Below are positions 46,046 to 60,159 of a stretch of DNA of 64,000 nucleotides, piece by piece; positions within the stretch are counted from its first letter, which is position 1, and each line of letters opens with the position of its first letter. Made by a program: the position numbers and the translations under genes. Under the pieces are notes generated by a model. The model did not search any database. It was given only the letters and a program-made list of their open reading frames with translations, and was not told the origin of the DNA. This DNA is from Eupeodes corollae (taxonomy: Eukaryota > Arthropoda > Insecta > Diptera > Syrphidae): NCBI RefSeq assembly GCF_945859685.1, contig NC_079148.1:18363946-18427945 (forward strand). The letters are read 5' to 3'.

Positions 46046-48151
46046 ATTAAGATCACCCATCGCAAATGAAAACAATAAAATTCAAAGTGCACAAAGATAA
46101 AACAAAAAACATTTACTGTTTGCTAAAAATCCTTGAAAGATAATGTATTGTATATATTATTGAAGTTGTCAGACGACAGTCTTGCATTCTTTTTTCATAC
46201 ATATCTAAATATTCTGAAAAAGGTCTGCTTAGACGACCACCACATCTCTTTTTGTGATCTTTTTGTGTCTTAACGATATAAACAATGTCAAATAATAAAA
46301 CTATCATGTCCTGAACTCCAAAGCACATGAATGCGGATCATACTAATAGCTTCAAATCTGGCGTCCTCTAAGAACATTACTGTATTGAAGTAAAATTTTG
46401 TATTTAAAGAATTCGAAAGAGTATGAAATCAAAAAATTAATTGTATCTGTTTGCGAGAAAAATCTTATTTTAGCTTTTTTATAAAACACTACTTAATTTT
46501 AGTCTCAAACCGATTTACACAAATGTGCTTAAAACCTTAATTTTTCATGCATGAACTATAAATCCAACTCAATTTGTCATACCATTGTTCCCAACAAATT
46601 TCCAACCAACATTTCCTCCAATTAAAATCGACTAAAGTTATCCAAAGCTATATCAAAACAAAAGCCAACAAAAGTTCTTGGAGGTAGCAAATATGCTACC
46701 GGGTTATTAAAACCGGTTGATGACTTAAGCTTATTGGCTATAATGGTCAAAGGGAAGCCCAGTTGATCCTTGATATCTCAGCATCAACAACTCCTTCATG
46801 GCATTAAGTTGAAACAGAATAAGCCAACCACATCGAATATTACTAATTGTTTCTGCATTTCTGTTTCAAAAACAGATTCTAATACAAATATTTACTCGTA
46901 AGTCAGAAAAATACCACAATGATCAAAGACTAAAATTTCTTGGGAACTAGAAAGATTTGAAATCTTTTAACCAATCAATAGATAAAATATTGAAAAGACC
47001 TCCAGGACACGAATTAAAGAAACACAAAATTCTTCTAAAAAAGTACCTGCTAATTCCGATTCCTAAATTAGAAAATGTTCAATTTGAACTAACATCATTT
47101 ATAAAAGCTTACGGATATTTAAAAAACTAAAAACTTGTCTATTACTTAAGCATTCATCAGAATTCGCATTCCAACTATATTTGGACTATGTATTATAAAT
47201 AATTAAATCGCTTTAACAGTGATGCCAAAACAATTTTAAAATGTAAACTTTATGTACCTAACTTTTACTTAATTAACATTTAAATTCTATGGAAGTGCAT
47301 TTCACGCAAACTTCTAAATTAAATTGTTTTTGTGTTTACAAAAATAGTTTTATTGGAATTTTGAAAATAAATCTTTGAACTGGACTCATCAGTGTATATA
47401 CAGTGCACAGCAGGAACACAACGTATATCCTTTTTGTAGTACCAGATACCAACCTTTATATATTATGGAAATGGATAGAACCCAGAACCACATCATAGAC
47501 CACTTTATTGCTGATCCACCGACAGCCATCATCTGATGAACATTTCAAATATTTCAGCAGGTAGGTTGAATATAACTGAAAACAGACTATATTCGTATAG
47601 TTCTGGTGTATTTGGCAGTTGGGTTGAAAGGATGTTTCCCCTACCCTCCTTACGTGCATATTTCTGATGCGAAACATTCTCTGATTCGAAATATAGAAAA
47701 CAAAATACACATATAGTATAAACGAATTATTTAACATTTTCCAAACTGATACGCTAACCTATAACATCCGGGTGCTTGTCTCTGGTAACCCTATCCTTAG
47801 AGTATTACTACCGGGTTCTAGAAGCATCAGCAGTACCAATACGAGCAATGTATAGTGGTATTGCTCACACGCAAAAATTACTATTGACCAATATGGCCAT
47901 TACCACATGGATTAGGTTTTAGTTACTATTTTCGTTTCCGCTGTGATTAGATTACAACCATTTAGGGTGGTTGCAGCAATTTCCGACAGTGCTTATAGGT
48001 AGACATAAGTACCGTTATACCAAAATAAAAATACAAAATCAGTACAGTTAGATGGAAATAAAAGATGAACTGGACATGGACAGCATTGGTTTGATCTGAC
48101 TTGCAGTACAGGCCCGTAGTTAAGAATAAGAACGATAATTTTAACTTAAAT
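46046..48151. other. Non-coding interior of unit 1, no gene seen
   Basis: Short frames only (up to 93 codons), repeated in unit 2. No domain recognised. Confidence 0.4.
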
Positions 48152-48724
48152 TAGGAAGTTATTGTAATGGGTCCGATTTGTCAAATTGAAAATTTTGACA
48201 TTTCTCGACTTTTCAAGGCCCCTAGAGTCGAAATAAAAGATTTTTAGCAAGATGTCTGTGCGTTCGCTACGTTTTTTCTTCGTCCATAGCTCAAGAACCA
48301 GTAGATATATCGACATAAAATAAATCTTCTTATACAGATAATAATGCAGAAAGATGCAGAAAGGCCTCTCAAAAATATTGTGTAGGAGGTTTTCTAATGA
48401 TAGCATTTTAAAAAAAGGTGAACATTCTGGGTAACCCTGAATATCTCACGAACCAATGACGCTAGAGAATTGAATCAATGACGCTAGAGAAAATTAAATT
48501 GTTTTTATTTGTTTTTACAAAAAATAAAAAATTAAAAATAAACATCACAAAAGTTGGTAAAATTGATTTACTACTCAAATATCTTTTCAAAGATTTGAGA
48601 TTATGGCTTTCAAGTAATTTTAACTTATAAGAAATATTGTATACAAGATTCGGAAAAATTTTGACAAAAATCGAATTGACAGTTTTTTACAAAAAATAAA
48701 AACTTAAAAGTAAATATAACAAAC
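48152..48724 (+). repeat. Repeat family R, partial, in unit 1
   Basis: It starts ggaagttattgtaatgggtcc like the full copy and is cut at 48724 by a Jockey insertion, whose poly(A) reads as a T-run. Confidence 0.8.
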
Positions 48725-49399
48725 GTTTTTTTTTTTGACAGGAGGAAATCTTCAAAAGACACTTGGCAGTATTTGATACCAAGTAGTGTGGGACTCTTAA
48801 CCACTATAACCACATCTTAATCAGGACCAATTTTGAAGGATCGACTACTGATTTTTCTTTTTTAAGTTTGTACAATCACTTTTGGGAAAGTTTAAACTTT
48901 TCATACTTTCAGATGTTTTTTTAGACCATAAGCTCATGAGTCCAGGTTCTTATTAATCCCCGAACATGGTTTCTCATATTCAAGACGGACTCCATTTCAG
49001 AATTAGTATAACTTTGCAGTCTCTGGTTGTGCGATGCAGCGTATTTTTTAACAACTTCTGTAACCATTTCTATTTGTAAGTCACGATGAAGATCGGTATT
49101 TCTTATGTTCCAAGGTGCATTAACTATTCCACGAATGACTTTGTTTTGGAATTTTTGGATGATTTCGGTATTTGTTTTCTTTGTACAGCCCCATAATTGG
49201 AATCCATAGGTCCAAACAGGCTTAGTACTTGATTATACAGCATTATTATGTTTTGGATTGATAAATTAGAGTTGTTACCAAGTAACCAGTACATTTTTCT
49301 ATATTTCAAGTTTCGTTCTTCTCTTTTCTTGTTGATGTGCTCTTTCCACTTTAGATTTGCATCCAAAGTCATTCCAAGGTATTTGGCCGTATTGGCGTA
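48725..49399 (-). mobile_element. Jockey 3' fragment in unit 1
   Basis: Minus-strand RT C-terminus with KYLGMTLDANLKWKEHINKK and KYRKMYWLLGNNSNLS, typical of Jockey. It stops abruptly at the duplication junction, where unit 2 begins with unrelated endonuclease sequence. Confidence 0.8.
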
Positions 49400-52300
49400 C
49401 CTTATAACCTGTGAGAGAGCATATGTTGTTGTTTTGAGATTCAGAAAGCCAAGTTTCAGATACACAAACCACGTCAACCTTAGAACCTTCAAATGTAAAG
49501 CCAAACTCGTCAATTTTACATAGCAAAACTTTGTGCATTGATGTGAGATACTCTAAGGCCAGTTTGATGTCCACTCAAAATATTAATCATGGTGCGCAAA
49601 TTAAGATCACCCATCGCAAATGAAAACAATAAAATTCAAAGTGCACAAAGATAAAACAAAAAACATTTACTGTTTGCTAAAAATCCTTGAAAGATAATGT
49701 ATTGTATATATTATTGAAGTTGTCAGACGACAGTCTTGCATTCTTTTTTCATACATATCTAAATATTCTGAAAAAGGTCTGCTTAGACGACCACCACATC
49801 TCTTTTTGTGATCTTTTTGTGTCTTAACGATATAAACAATGTCAAATAATAAAACTATCATGTCCTGAACTCCAAAGCACATGAATGCGGATCATACTAA
49901 TAGCTTCAAATCTGGCGTCCTCTAAGAACATTACTGTATTGAAGTAAAATTTTGTATTTAAAGAATTCGAAAGAGTATGAAATCAAAAAATTAATTGTAT
50001 CTGTTTGCGAGAAAAATCTTATTTTAGCTTTTTTATAAAACACTACTTAATTTTAGTCTCAAACCGATTTACACAAATGTGCTTAAAACCTTAATTTTTC
50101 ATGCATGAACTATAAATCCAACTCAATTTGTCATACCATTGTTCCCAACAAATTTCCAACCAACATTTCCTCCAATTAAAATCGACTAAAGTTATCCAAA
50201 GCTATATCAAAACAAAAGCCAACAAAAGTTCTTGGAGGTAGCAAATATGCTACCGGGTTATTAAAACCGGTTGATGACTTAAGCTTATTGGCTATAATGG
50301 TCAAAGGGAAGCCCAGTTGATCCTTGATATCTCAGCATCAACAACTCCTTCATGGCATTAAGTTGAAACAGAATAAGCCAACCACATCGAATATTACTAA
50401 TTGTTTCTGCATTTCTGTTTCAAAAACAGATTCTAATACAAATATTTACTCGTAAGTCAGAAAAATACCACAATGATCAAAGACTAAAATTTCTTGGGAA
50501 CTAGAAAGATTTGAAATCTTTTAACCAATCAATAGATAAAATATTGAAAAGACCTCCAGGACACGAATTAAAGAAACACAAAATTCTTCTAAAAAAGTAC
50601 CTGCTAATTCCGATTCCTAAATTAGAAAATGTTCAATTTGAACTAACATCATTTATAAAAGCTTACGGATATTTAAAAAACTAAAAACTTGTCTATTACT
50701 TAAGCATTCATCAGAATTCGCATTCCAACTATATTTGGACTATGTATTATAAATAATTAAATCGCTTTAACAGTGATGCCAAAACAATTTTAAAATGTAA
50801 ACTTTATGTACCTAACTTTTACTTAATTAACATTTAAATTCTATGGAAGTGCATTTCACGCAAACTTCTAAATTAAATTGTTTTTGTGTTTACAAAAATA
50901 GTTTTATTGGAATTTTGAAAATAAATCTTTGAACTGGACTCATCAGTGTATATACAGTGCACAGCAGGAACACAACGTATATCCTTTTTGTAGTACCAGA
51001 TACCAACCTTTATATATTATGGAAATGGATAGAACCCAGAACCACATCATAGACCACTTTATTGCTGATCCACCGACAGCCATCATCTGATGAACATTTC
51101 AAATATTTCAGCAGGTAGGTTGAATATAACTGAAAACAGACTATATTCGTATAGTTCTGGTGTATTTGGCAGTTGGGTTGAAAGGATGTTTCCCCTACCC
51201 TCCTTACGTGCATATTTCTGATGCGAAACATTCTCTGATTCGAAATATAGAAAACAAAATACACATATAGTATAAACGAATTATTTAACATTTTCCAAAC
51301 TGATACGCTAACCTATAACATCCGGGTGCTTGTCTCTGGTAACCCTATCCTTAGAGTATTACTACCGGGTTCTAGAAGCATCAGCAGTACCAATACGAGC
51401 AATGTATAGTGGTATTGCTCACACGCAAAAATTACTATTGACCAATATGGCCATTACCACATGGATTAGGTTTTAGTTACTATTTTCGTTTCCGCTGTGA
51501 TTAGATTACAACCATTTAGGGTGGTTGCAGCAATTTCCGACAGTGCTTATAGGTAGACATAAGTACCGTTATACCAAAATAAAAATACAAAATCAGTACA
51601 GTTAGATGGAAATAAAAGATGAACTGGACATGGACAGCATTGGTTTGATCTGACTTGCAGTACAGGCCCGTAGTTAAGAATAAGAACGATAATTTTAACT
51701 TAAATTAGGAAGTTATTGTAATGGGTCCGATTTGTCAAATTGAAAATTTTGACATTTCTCGACTTTTCAAGGCCCCTAGAGTCGAAATAAAAGATTTTTA
51801 GCAAGATGTCTGTGCGTTCGCTACGTTTTTTCTTCGTCCATAGCTCAAGAACCAGTAGATATATCGACATAAAATAAATCTTCTTATACAGATAATAATG
51901 CAGAAAGATGCAGAAAGGCCTCTCAAAAATATTGTGTAGGAGGTTTTCTAATGATAGCATTTTAAAAAAAGGTGAACATTCTGGGTAACCCTGAATATCT
52001 CACGAACCAATGACGCTAGAGAATTGAATCAATGACGCTAGAGAAAATTAAATTGTTTTTATTTGTTTTTACAAAAAATAAAAAATTAAAAATAAACATC
52101 ACAAAAGTTGGTAAAATTGATTTACTACTCAAATATCTTTTCAAAGATTTGAGATTATGGCTTTCAAGTAATTTTAACTTATAAGAAATATTGTATACAA
52201 GATTCGGAAAAATTTTGACAAAAATCGAATTGACAGTTTTTTACAAAAAATAAAAACTTAAAAGTAAATATAACAAACGTTTTTTTTTTTGACAGGAGGA

Positions 52301-52953
52301 AATCTTCAAAAGACACTTGGCAGTATTTGATACCAAGTAGTGTGGGACTCTTAACCACTATAACCACATCTTAATCAGGACCAATTTTGAAGGATCGACT
52401 ACTGATTTTTCTTTTTTAAGTTTGTACAATCACTTTTGGGAAAGTTTAAACTTTTCATACTTTCAGATGTTTTTTTAGACCATAAGCTCATGAGTCCAGG
52501 TTCTTATTAATCCCCGAACATGGTTTCTCATATTCAAGACGGACTCCATTTCAGAATTAGTATAACTTTGCAGTCTCTGGTTGTGCGATGCAGCGTATTT
52601 TTTAACAACTTCTGTAACCATTTCTATTTGTAAGTCACGATGAAGATCGGTATTTCTTATGTTCCAAGGTGCATTAACTATTCCACGAATGACTTTGTTT
52701 TGGAATTTTTGGATGATTTCGGTATTTGTTTTCTTTGTACAGCCCCATAATTGGAATCCATAGGTCCAAACAGGCTTAGTACTTGATTATACAGCATTAT
52801 TATGTTTTGGATTGATAAATTAGAGTTGTTACCAAGTAACCAGTACATTTTTCTATATTTCAAGTTTCGTTCTTCTCTTTTCTTGTTGATGTGCTCTTTC
52901 CACTTTAGATTTGCATCCAAAGTCATTCCAAGGTATTTGGCCGTATTGGCGTA
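49400..52953 (+). repeat. Tandem duplication unit 2 (3,554 bp)
   Basis: Near-identical to 45845-49399. The few differences I see are all in its first ~110 bp. Its right end (gta|aggttt) continues into the rest of the Jockey element, so unit 2 keeps the ancestral right junction and unit 1 the ancestral left one. Confidence 0.93.
51706..52278 (+). repeat. Repeat family R, left part, in unit 2
   Basis: Same as 48152-48724. Its right part resumes at 54401 after the Jockey insertion. Confidence 0.8.
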
Positions 52954-54400
52954 AGGTTTATATTTTTATTTGTTAAGTTTATATGTAAAGATTTTGTTTC
53001 ATTGAGTTTGGTACGCCATTTTTCGGTCTCACTGTTTTGACAGCATTTTGTCGTTTTACTGCTGACTTGGAGACACATTTGGCGGGTACCAAAATTGCGG
53101 TATCATCTGCAAAAGAAGCCATTATGGTGTGATTGCCAACTGGAATATCCCTTGTTTCCCTTCAATTCCGAGTATTCTTGATCGTACCTTACTCTTAACA
53201 ATCGGTCTGAGATGTACGATTTTAATATTTCAAAGTTCTGCCTGGGAAGATCCCTTTGCAGTTTGTACTCAAGTCCCTCATGCCAAAGCTTGTCAAAACC
53301 TGAATTTACTTGTTTTTCGTCTAATGCTTTTTCTATTACATCCGATACTCTATGAACTTGGTCTATCGTGGAATGTTTATTTCTAAAGCCAAACTGATTA
53401 ACCTTCCTTCTTCTATGATTTTGCTAAGTCTCTTCAGAAGCAGTTTTTCAAAAACTTTTACGATAATTGGTATAAGCGATATCGGTCTGTAAGCCGTCAC
53501 TTCTGAAGGTGGTTTACCTTGCTTTGGTATGACAATTACTTAAGCAATTTTCCAATCGTGTGGGACATACCGGTGCTTAAGGCATGCATTTATTATATAT
53601 TGGAGTTTTCAGAAGTCTTTCAATGGCATTTCTTTCATAACCTGAGCAGTAATTAGATCGTAACCTGGTGACTTTTTATTTTATATTTGATGTAAACACA
53701 TACCTTTTATTTCTTTAAGTCTTACAATTGGTATTTCACTTTCATCTATGTTATAAACAAATTGTAAGCTATTTTCAGCCCCGTTTGATGAGTATGGCTG
53801 AAAAACATTCGTAAGATGTTCAGCGAAAAGGCTGGCTTTTTCTTTCGGGTTACCGATCCATTTCCCATCTTGAGATTTCAAGGGCGAGTTTTTAACTGCG
53901 GTCTTTTCAGGCGCTTGGCTGCTTTTAATAGCGAAAAATCGGTTGAAGCATCCTTAGGAATGTACTGAGTGAATCATTTTTGAATTTTTGAATTTGTAAA
54001 TTTGTTTTTTAAGGTCCTTGCTTATACTGTTAAACGTTGTTTTATCATCTGAAAATCTAGTATTTTTCCATTTTCTTCGAGCTCTTCTTTTTCCAATAAT
54101 CAACTCTCTTATCTCTAAAGGATATTTTATTTCATTTTTTCTTCTATTAGAAAATGTTGGAGTACTTTCTTCAGCGGCCTATTGCACATCAGCAATAAAT
54201 TGTTCCACTTCATGGTTAATTTGGTCGATTGTATCCATGGGAGATCTTAAATTTATAAAACTTAAAAGCCTTTCTCTAAAATCACTCCAGTTTGTTTTCT
54301 TATTTACAAGCTTTGGATTACTTTTTTCTAGTACTTCCGATTCACTTAGTTATAGAATAATACCTTCGATACTAATGCGATTTCGCTTGATTCCTTTAGC
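52279..54400 (-). mobile_element. 5'-truncated Jockey element inserted into repeat R
   Basis: It reads on the minus strand from a pre-RT linker (NPKEKASLFAEHLTNVFQPY, 53881-53681) through a broken RT to the C-terminal part at 52926-52678, with the poly(A) seen as a T-run at 52280-52290. Flanks taacaaacg (left) and taacaaaag (right, 54401) look like the target duplication. RT frames are broken by many stops. Confidence 0.8.
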
Positions 54401-54905
54401 TAACAAAAGTTGGTAAAATTGATTTACTACTCAAATATCTTTTCAAAAATTTGAGACTATGGCTTCCAAGTAATTTAAACTTATGAGAAATATTGTCTCA
54501 AGATTCGGAAAAATTTTTAGAAATATCGAATTGACAGTTTTTTTTTAACAGAAAAACCAAACAAAAATTTTACAAAAGTTGGTAAAAATTGATCTCTTTC
54601 CAAATATTTGATATTATGTCTTCCAGTTTCCATTTTGTAAAAATTTAAGAAATGTTGCATTGGTAAAAATTGTTTTTCGACTAAAAATCTATTTAACAAA
54701 ACTAGATTTTCAAACTAAACTATATCTTTACTTGAAAAAAATATTCTTGGTAATTTTAAGATTTTAAGAATAATTCAACTGACAACTTTTTATACCAAAC
54801 ACGAAAACCTTTAAACTTTTAAACTTTTAAGCAAGGCAAATCGACAGACGAGATGGGAAGTTATCATTGTTTGTCCCAGCACCTTTCTTTTTAAGTTTCT
54901 TCCCA
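54401..54905 (+). repeat. Repeat family R, right part
   Basis: It continues the R copy split by Jockey and ends gacagacgagatgggaagtt then atcattgtttgtcccagcacc, the family's right end. Confidence 0.75.
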
Positions 54906-57900
54906 TTTAGATTCGTTTTGAATATATCCCATTTCGTAAATGGATATAACTGTGCTACTATGAGCAAAATCCCAGGAAACCCTCGGGTGCCACAAGGAAG
55001 CATATATAGTCCTCTACTTTTTATCGCATTTTTTTGACGTTCTTCTTGATACATTAGTCGTTAGTGAAGATCTCTTATTTTTTAATTGAGCATATAAAAA
55101 GTAATGGAAGCAGATACAAATATGGATATCCATACCTTCAAATTGAACTTCTCACAACCTTCCAATAAACTACGTTCATGTTCTCGTATCCATCAGCAAA
55201 TTTAAAATGAATCGCAGCCTAATTGAAAATCCAAAAAACGAATTTCAACGCGATTAACTTTGGATTTCCTGTTCCGCTGTTAAATATGGAAAACGTGTAT
55301 AATAAAGTTTATACCTACCAGCATATTTTTGAGTATGAGATAAACCTACACCTATACCTCCTGAGACAAAACCTTTAACATCAGACACTAGAGCCGCCAC
55401 CACCGCCATCACGCCACCTCTATTACTGCCCTCTAGGTATATCTCTTAATTCAGAAATCAAATAAAATAAATCACGAACAATAAATGGAACTTTTATATC
55501 CTCTGAATTCTGAGTAAATTGCTTTTGACATCCTCACACCATCTCTACAAACATACATCCTGGGAATTATATTGTTGATTTGTTTACTGTTTTGTTATCG
55601 TTCTTGTTGTTGAGTTGCTGTTGTTGTTGGCCGTACCATCAGAAAGGAGTAGATATGAACAGGACATTATAAGGGAAGGATGGTATAAGTAAAGGGATAG
55701 GTTAAAGTATATGTCCTGGAGTAACCATTATAAATTACGTCAATAAAAAAAGTTTTCTTTTTGTGTGTTTATTTTCGTCCTGTTTTTGTTGATGTCAGAG
55801 AGGTGTATATTCGTCAATTGTTTCACTAAACCAAAAGAATACAAACAAAACTGCAAAGGTCGTAAAAAACAGCTTAGATTTGACTCTTTTTTCAGATTGA
55901 TAAAGTGTTTAAATAATGTGTTATGTTAGAAGGATGAGTAAATTTCGACTTTAGGCGATTTACAGAAAAAAAGGGTTCAACTTGAAAATATTGTAAAGAT
56001 GATTGGCTTTGGGGGGCAAAATGGTGCTCAAGGGATGGATTATAAAAGAAATAATATGTTGTTTTTCTAGAGGTTAGATTAAGTTCTTTTGAGGGCTTGA
56101 GTATGTTATTATATTTTGACCATATTGTAACATAGATTTGCTTTATCTGAATTTTAACAACTTGAATTCATCAAAAATGTCCACCTCCGGTAACGTATCT
56201 AAATAATTCACCACAAACCACTTGATTTACCCTTTTAGAAATAATTTTCTGCTAAACATTTCCCTCAGTTAACTCCTCGACTAAATAATGCCAATGCCAC
56301 TGCCACTGCCATACCATCATCTAATGACCATCTTTCAGCAATAAATTCCATGCTGCACCCCGACATTAGTAAAGGACTCTCATAGTACGAGTAGAGATCC
56401 CGAAATCCCATTACAGTGTTTAATGATTAGTTCCTAGTGCTATAGCTCTATTCTTCTTCTTCTCTCCATAACAACATTATCCCTCCTATAATACACCACT
56501 TAACGGTATAGACTCTTTGCTACACAAAAACGAAAACCCTACCCAATTCCAGGCAAGGTCCTGCCTGCATTGCAATGGTCTTCTGATGTAAGACCTATAT
56601 AACTATGTCCCTATGCACGAGTATAAAGCATAGGTTTGAGCATCTTTTTTGCGCTATATGGACACTTTTTTGCACATTGCACATTTACTATATATTTTTG
56701 CAACTTAAAAGAGCCAAGAAGTGCTAAGCACTGTGTGCAATGCAGTGTGGGAGGTTTGTAAAACGGAAATGTCGCGCGCTTTTACCATTTTTGAATATAC
56801 TCTTTTACAAAATGAAAGAAAGCAAAAAGTGTCCTTTTCGTAATTAAGGACATCATGAAAATGTTACGACATGACACGAAGCGAAAAATGTAAATTATTA
56901 TAGCTTTGCTACATGCGGGAGATGTGGAAAGGAAAGAAAAGAGAAGAAATAAAAAGAAAAGGAAATGCATTTCGGTTGGTTTGGCTGACTGGATGGTCGG
57001 ACCGAGCTCGTTTAGCTTCTATACTTTGGGAAAAGACCTCGCTATACTATCATCAAGGCGAGGGTACAGCTTTCGCAGCTCATTTAGCTTACAGGGTTTC
57101 TTCTTCCTTTCTCTCCATTTAAGTTGATGGTATAGGGTATACTTATCTAGCTATAATATGAGTGGTATTATGGGAAATTTCTCCAAATTTGTTTCTTTGT
57201 TAGTTAAAAATAGCATTTTTATTTCAACTTAGTATTTTATAAAACAGAACTTTGTTTGCAACTCGTCTTTATCTACACCTTTCCGTTTCGCAGATAATCG
57301 ACCTTTCATAATTGTACCTATAAAAATAATGCAAAAATGCCTCTTCTATGTCTGAAAAAATCGTAGGTCGTCTTAATTCCTACTAAGGAAGACTTATTGC
57401 AATTCATTCTCAAGGCGGATTAATGGAAATTTACTCCTTGTTTTTGCTACTCTTTCCAGTCAAGTCACCAGACAGAATTTTCAAAATATATGTAGCCGAA
57501 AAAAAGTTTAAGGTTTTTTTTTTGTAGATCTTAATTTTACATTTAAAATGTAGATATTTGCCCACTTGGGTAAATAGAAAGGCTTTCGAACATTTGTCTA
57601 AATGCCATTTCGGTAGAAATTAAGCTCATAATCGTTTAAGAGAAAATTAGATTTGTATTTACCACATTTCTATCATGAAAATGACTTTGAACTTGTGTTT
57701 ATGCCCAGGTAAATAACGAGATCTCCAATAAGCAGGCGTCCTATCTGCTTCAATTCTTAAGTCAGCTTGTTCTTTGATAGGCGATAGCCAAAATGATAAC
57801 TCAAAATACATCGTAATGCTGTTTGAGCTATGTCAAATTTTCTTAAACCTCCGTCTAATTGACTAATTTGGATTATTGACTACAGACACCTAAACTGTAG

Positions 57901-58309
57901 CGATGTTTTAAACATTTCGACAAAACCGCTGTCCGACTGACACGGATACATTAAGACCGAAATTTTGATTTAACACGCTAAAGATGCGGTCGCCGACTCT
58001 TAATTTTGGTGAAATGTTTTAGCAGACTTTGTCGGTTCATATATTTTACCATGATTAATGTATTAATTTTACTGAATAAATTGACAGTGACAGTTTTATG
58101 ATTAGTGAAAGGGTAAGTTCACAAATTCAGTTCAAAGTTGTCAAGCCCCTTTTTATAAAGATAAATATTTAGCCTAAAATCTCTGTTTAGTGAAATTTCA
58201 AACCCGTTTTACGAGAGTTTTGTTTAAACTTATTTTGATCTACAATTTTACTTAAACCTTTTGGCACAAACATTTATTATTACTGGGTCCCTAAAATGTT
58301 AAGCTTAAC
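54906..58309. other. Spacer, no gene seen
   Basis: About 3.4 kb without a supported gene. It contains short simple repeats, such as gttgtt near 55600 and gccact near 56290. Frames at 56906-57127 lack any recognisable domain. Confidence 0.4.
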
Positions 58310-59830
58310 TTAAATTAAATAAAAACTACGATTAAGTGAAAAGAAGAAATTTTGCATGCGTCTCCAGCCAGCTCGGTCCCTAGCTAGCTGTCTCCAGTTT
58401 CGCACGCCAAGTTGGTTGAGGTCCGCTGCCACCTGGGTGCGCAACCTGAGTCGCGGTCTTCCTCTACTGCACCGTCCCTCGGGATTGGATTCGAAGACCT
58501 TCCGGGCTGAAGCGTTGATGTCCATCCGCTCTACATGACCTAGCCATCTAAGCCGTTGGACTTTAATTCTGCTAACTAGGTCAGTGTTGCTGTACAGCCC
58601 GTACAGTTCGTCATTATATTTTCTCCTTCATTCTCCATCTATGCGTACGGGACCAAAAATCACCCGAAGAATTTTTCTCTCGAAGTATCGTAAGACGCTC
58701 TCATCTTTCTTTCACAGGGTCCAGGCCTTAGCGCACTAAATGAGAACCGGTGCCTAGGTAGACAAAGTCCTTAACTACCTCAAAGTTATAGCTGTTCATG
58801 GTGACGTTTTGTCCAAGACGTCGTCGTTCAGTGTCCTTTTTTGATGACAGTATATACTTGGTCTTGCTCTCATTGACCACTAAACCCATCTTCTTCGATT
58901 TTGTCGGCAGTGAGTGGTTCTATCTCCCTTGCAGCGGAATTCGGTTCGTCATAGCCGTTATATAATTTAGAGAAGTGATCTTTCCATATTCTCAGCATCG
59001 ATTGCGGTTCTACTACGATGTTCCCCTGATCGTCTTTACAGGCTTCGGTTCGTGGCTGGTACTCTTTTAAGGTTTTTTTTACCTTTTGGTAAAATTTACG
59101 AACCTCATTCCTGTTGTAACATCCCTCTATCTTCTCGATCGCGCGCTTCTCATGCTCTCTTTTTTCCATCTAAGAAGCCGGTGTTCCTCTCTCCTCTTCT
59201 GCTCGTAGAGCTCGCGAGCAGCTTTAGTCCTTTTGTGCAGCGCAGTTTTGTAAGCCTCTTGTTTCGCTGCAAGGCAATGTTGCCACTGGTTTTCAATGCT
59301 AATGCAGGCAGCATAAAACTCCTAAAGAGGTTATTAGGAACTCGATCGGAAAAGGACTTGGCAGTCTCTTGCGATTGTAGCCGTCTAACGTCGAATCTTC
59401 TCACAGTACTTCCTTGTTTTGGCTTGGATCGGGATATCCGAAGCCGTACCTTGGCTACAACGAGGTAGTGGTCCGAGTCAATGTTGGCCTCTCTGAATGT
59501 TTGGATATCCTGGATACTGGAGAAGTGTCGTGCGTCGATCGCAATGTGGTCAATCTGGTTGACGGTTGATTGGTCAGGAGATTTCCATGTCTCCTTGTGG
59601 ATATTAAGATGCGTGAACTGCGTACTAGCTACCAGAACGTCTCGCCCCGCAGCGAAATCGACCAGCCTGAATCCGTTGTCGGAGGTAGTGTCGTGCAGGC
59701 GGGCGTAGGTCTTAGTCAAAATTCGCTAAGTTGAAGTCTGCGAAAGGCTGAGTGCACTTTGAGAGATGGACTGCATCAGGTTCTGCTATACACTTTCACG
59801 GGCCGCAACGATGTTCTCGGTCGATCTTAC
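58310..59830 (-). mobile_element. RTE-like non-LTR element remnant with RT deleted
   Basis: The minus strand has an endonuclease C-terminal half (59719-59150: VNQIDHIAIDARHFSSIQDI and NIDSDHYLVVAKVR), a linker (59169-58870: YQKVKKTLKEYQPR, WKDHFSKLYNGY) and then a jump to the RT C-terminus (58860-58310: KTKYILSSKKDTERRRLGQN and GRPRLRLRTQVAADLNQLGV). The RT fingers, palm and FADD motif are absent. GC content is higher than in the surroundings, which suggests later arrival or different origin. Confidence 0.75.
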
Positions 59831-60159
59831 GTTCCTTGAAAGTATGGGTTTTTTCTGATTGTTTACTGAACCGGGCGTCTCAAATTTGAACCAATTAACG
59901 TTAAAGATTGTGAAGGGCCACCACGTCTACCGTAAAATGGGCACAAAGCGCTCAAAGTTTGCGTTAAGGAACACTCATTTTGATAATAAATGTTTACCAT
60001 TTGAACGTGCTGTTCAATCGTTTTACTTGACATGATGATTTGCCATTCACAACAGAATAATAAACAAAAGATTTGACAGATGTCGCCAAAGCAAAATGGC
60101 CCCTTGGTGCCAAAATCTACCCGCTCAAATTGAAAAGCCCTTTATATATATTAATTAAG
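59831..60159. other. Spacer, nothing recognised
   Basis: No gene or repeat recognised. Confidence 0.35.

Larger units (their letters stand above)
45845..49399 (+). repeat. Tandem duplication unit 1 (about 3,555 bp)
   Basis: This segment is repeated as 49400-52953. It contains the end of an endonuclease frame, ~2.1 kb of non-coding DNA, part of repeat R and the 3' part of a Jockey element. All compared positions keep an offset of 3,554 bp. Confidence 0.93.

Noticed and set aside
46113..47737. Small minus-strand frames of 71 and 93 codons present twice
   Set aside because: They are duplicated only because the whole 3.55-kb segment is; there is no domain, no splice support and an AT-rich composition.
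56906..57127. Frames of 69-73 codons near 57 kb
   Set aside because: Two overlapping frames in a purine-rich tract without recognisable motifs; neither has support over the other.
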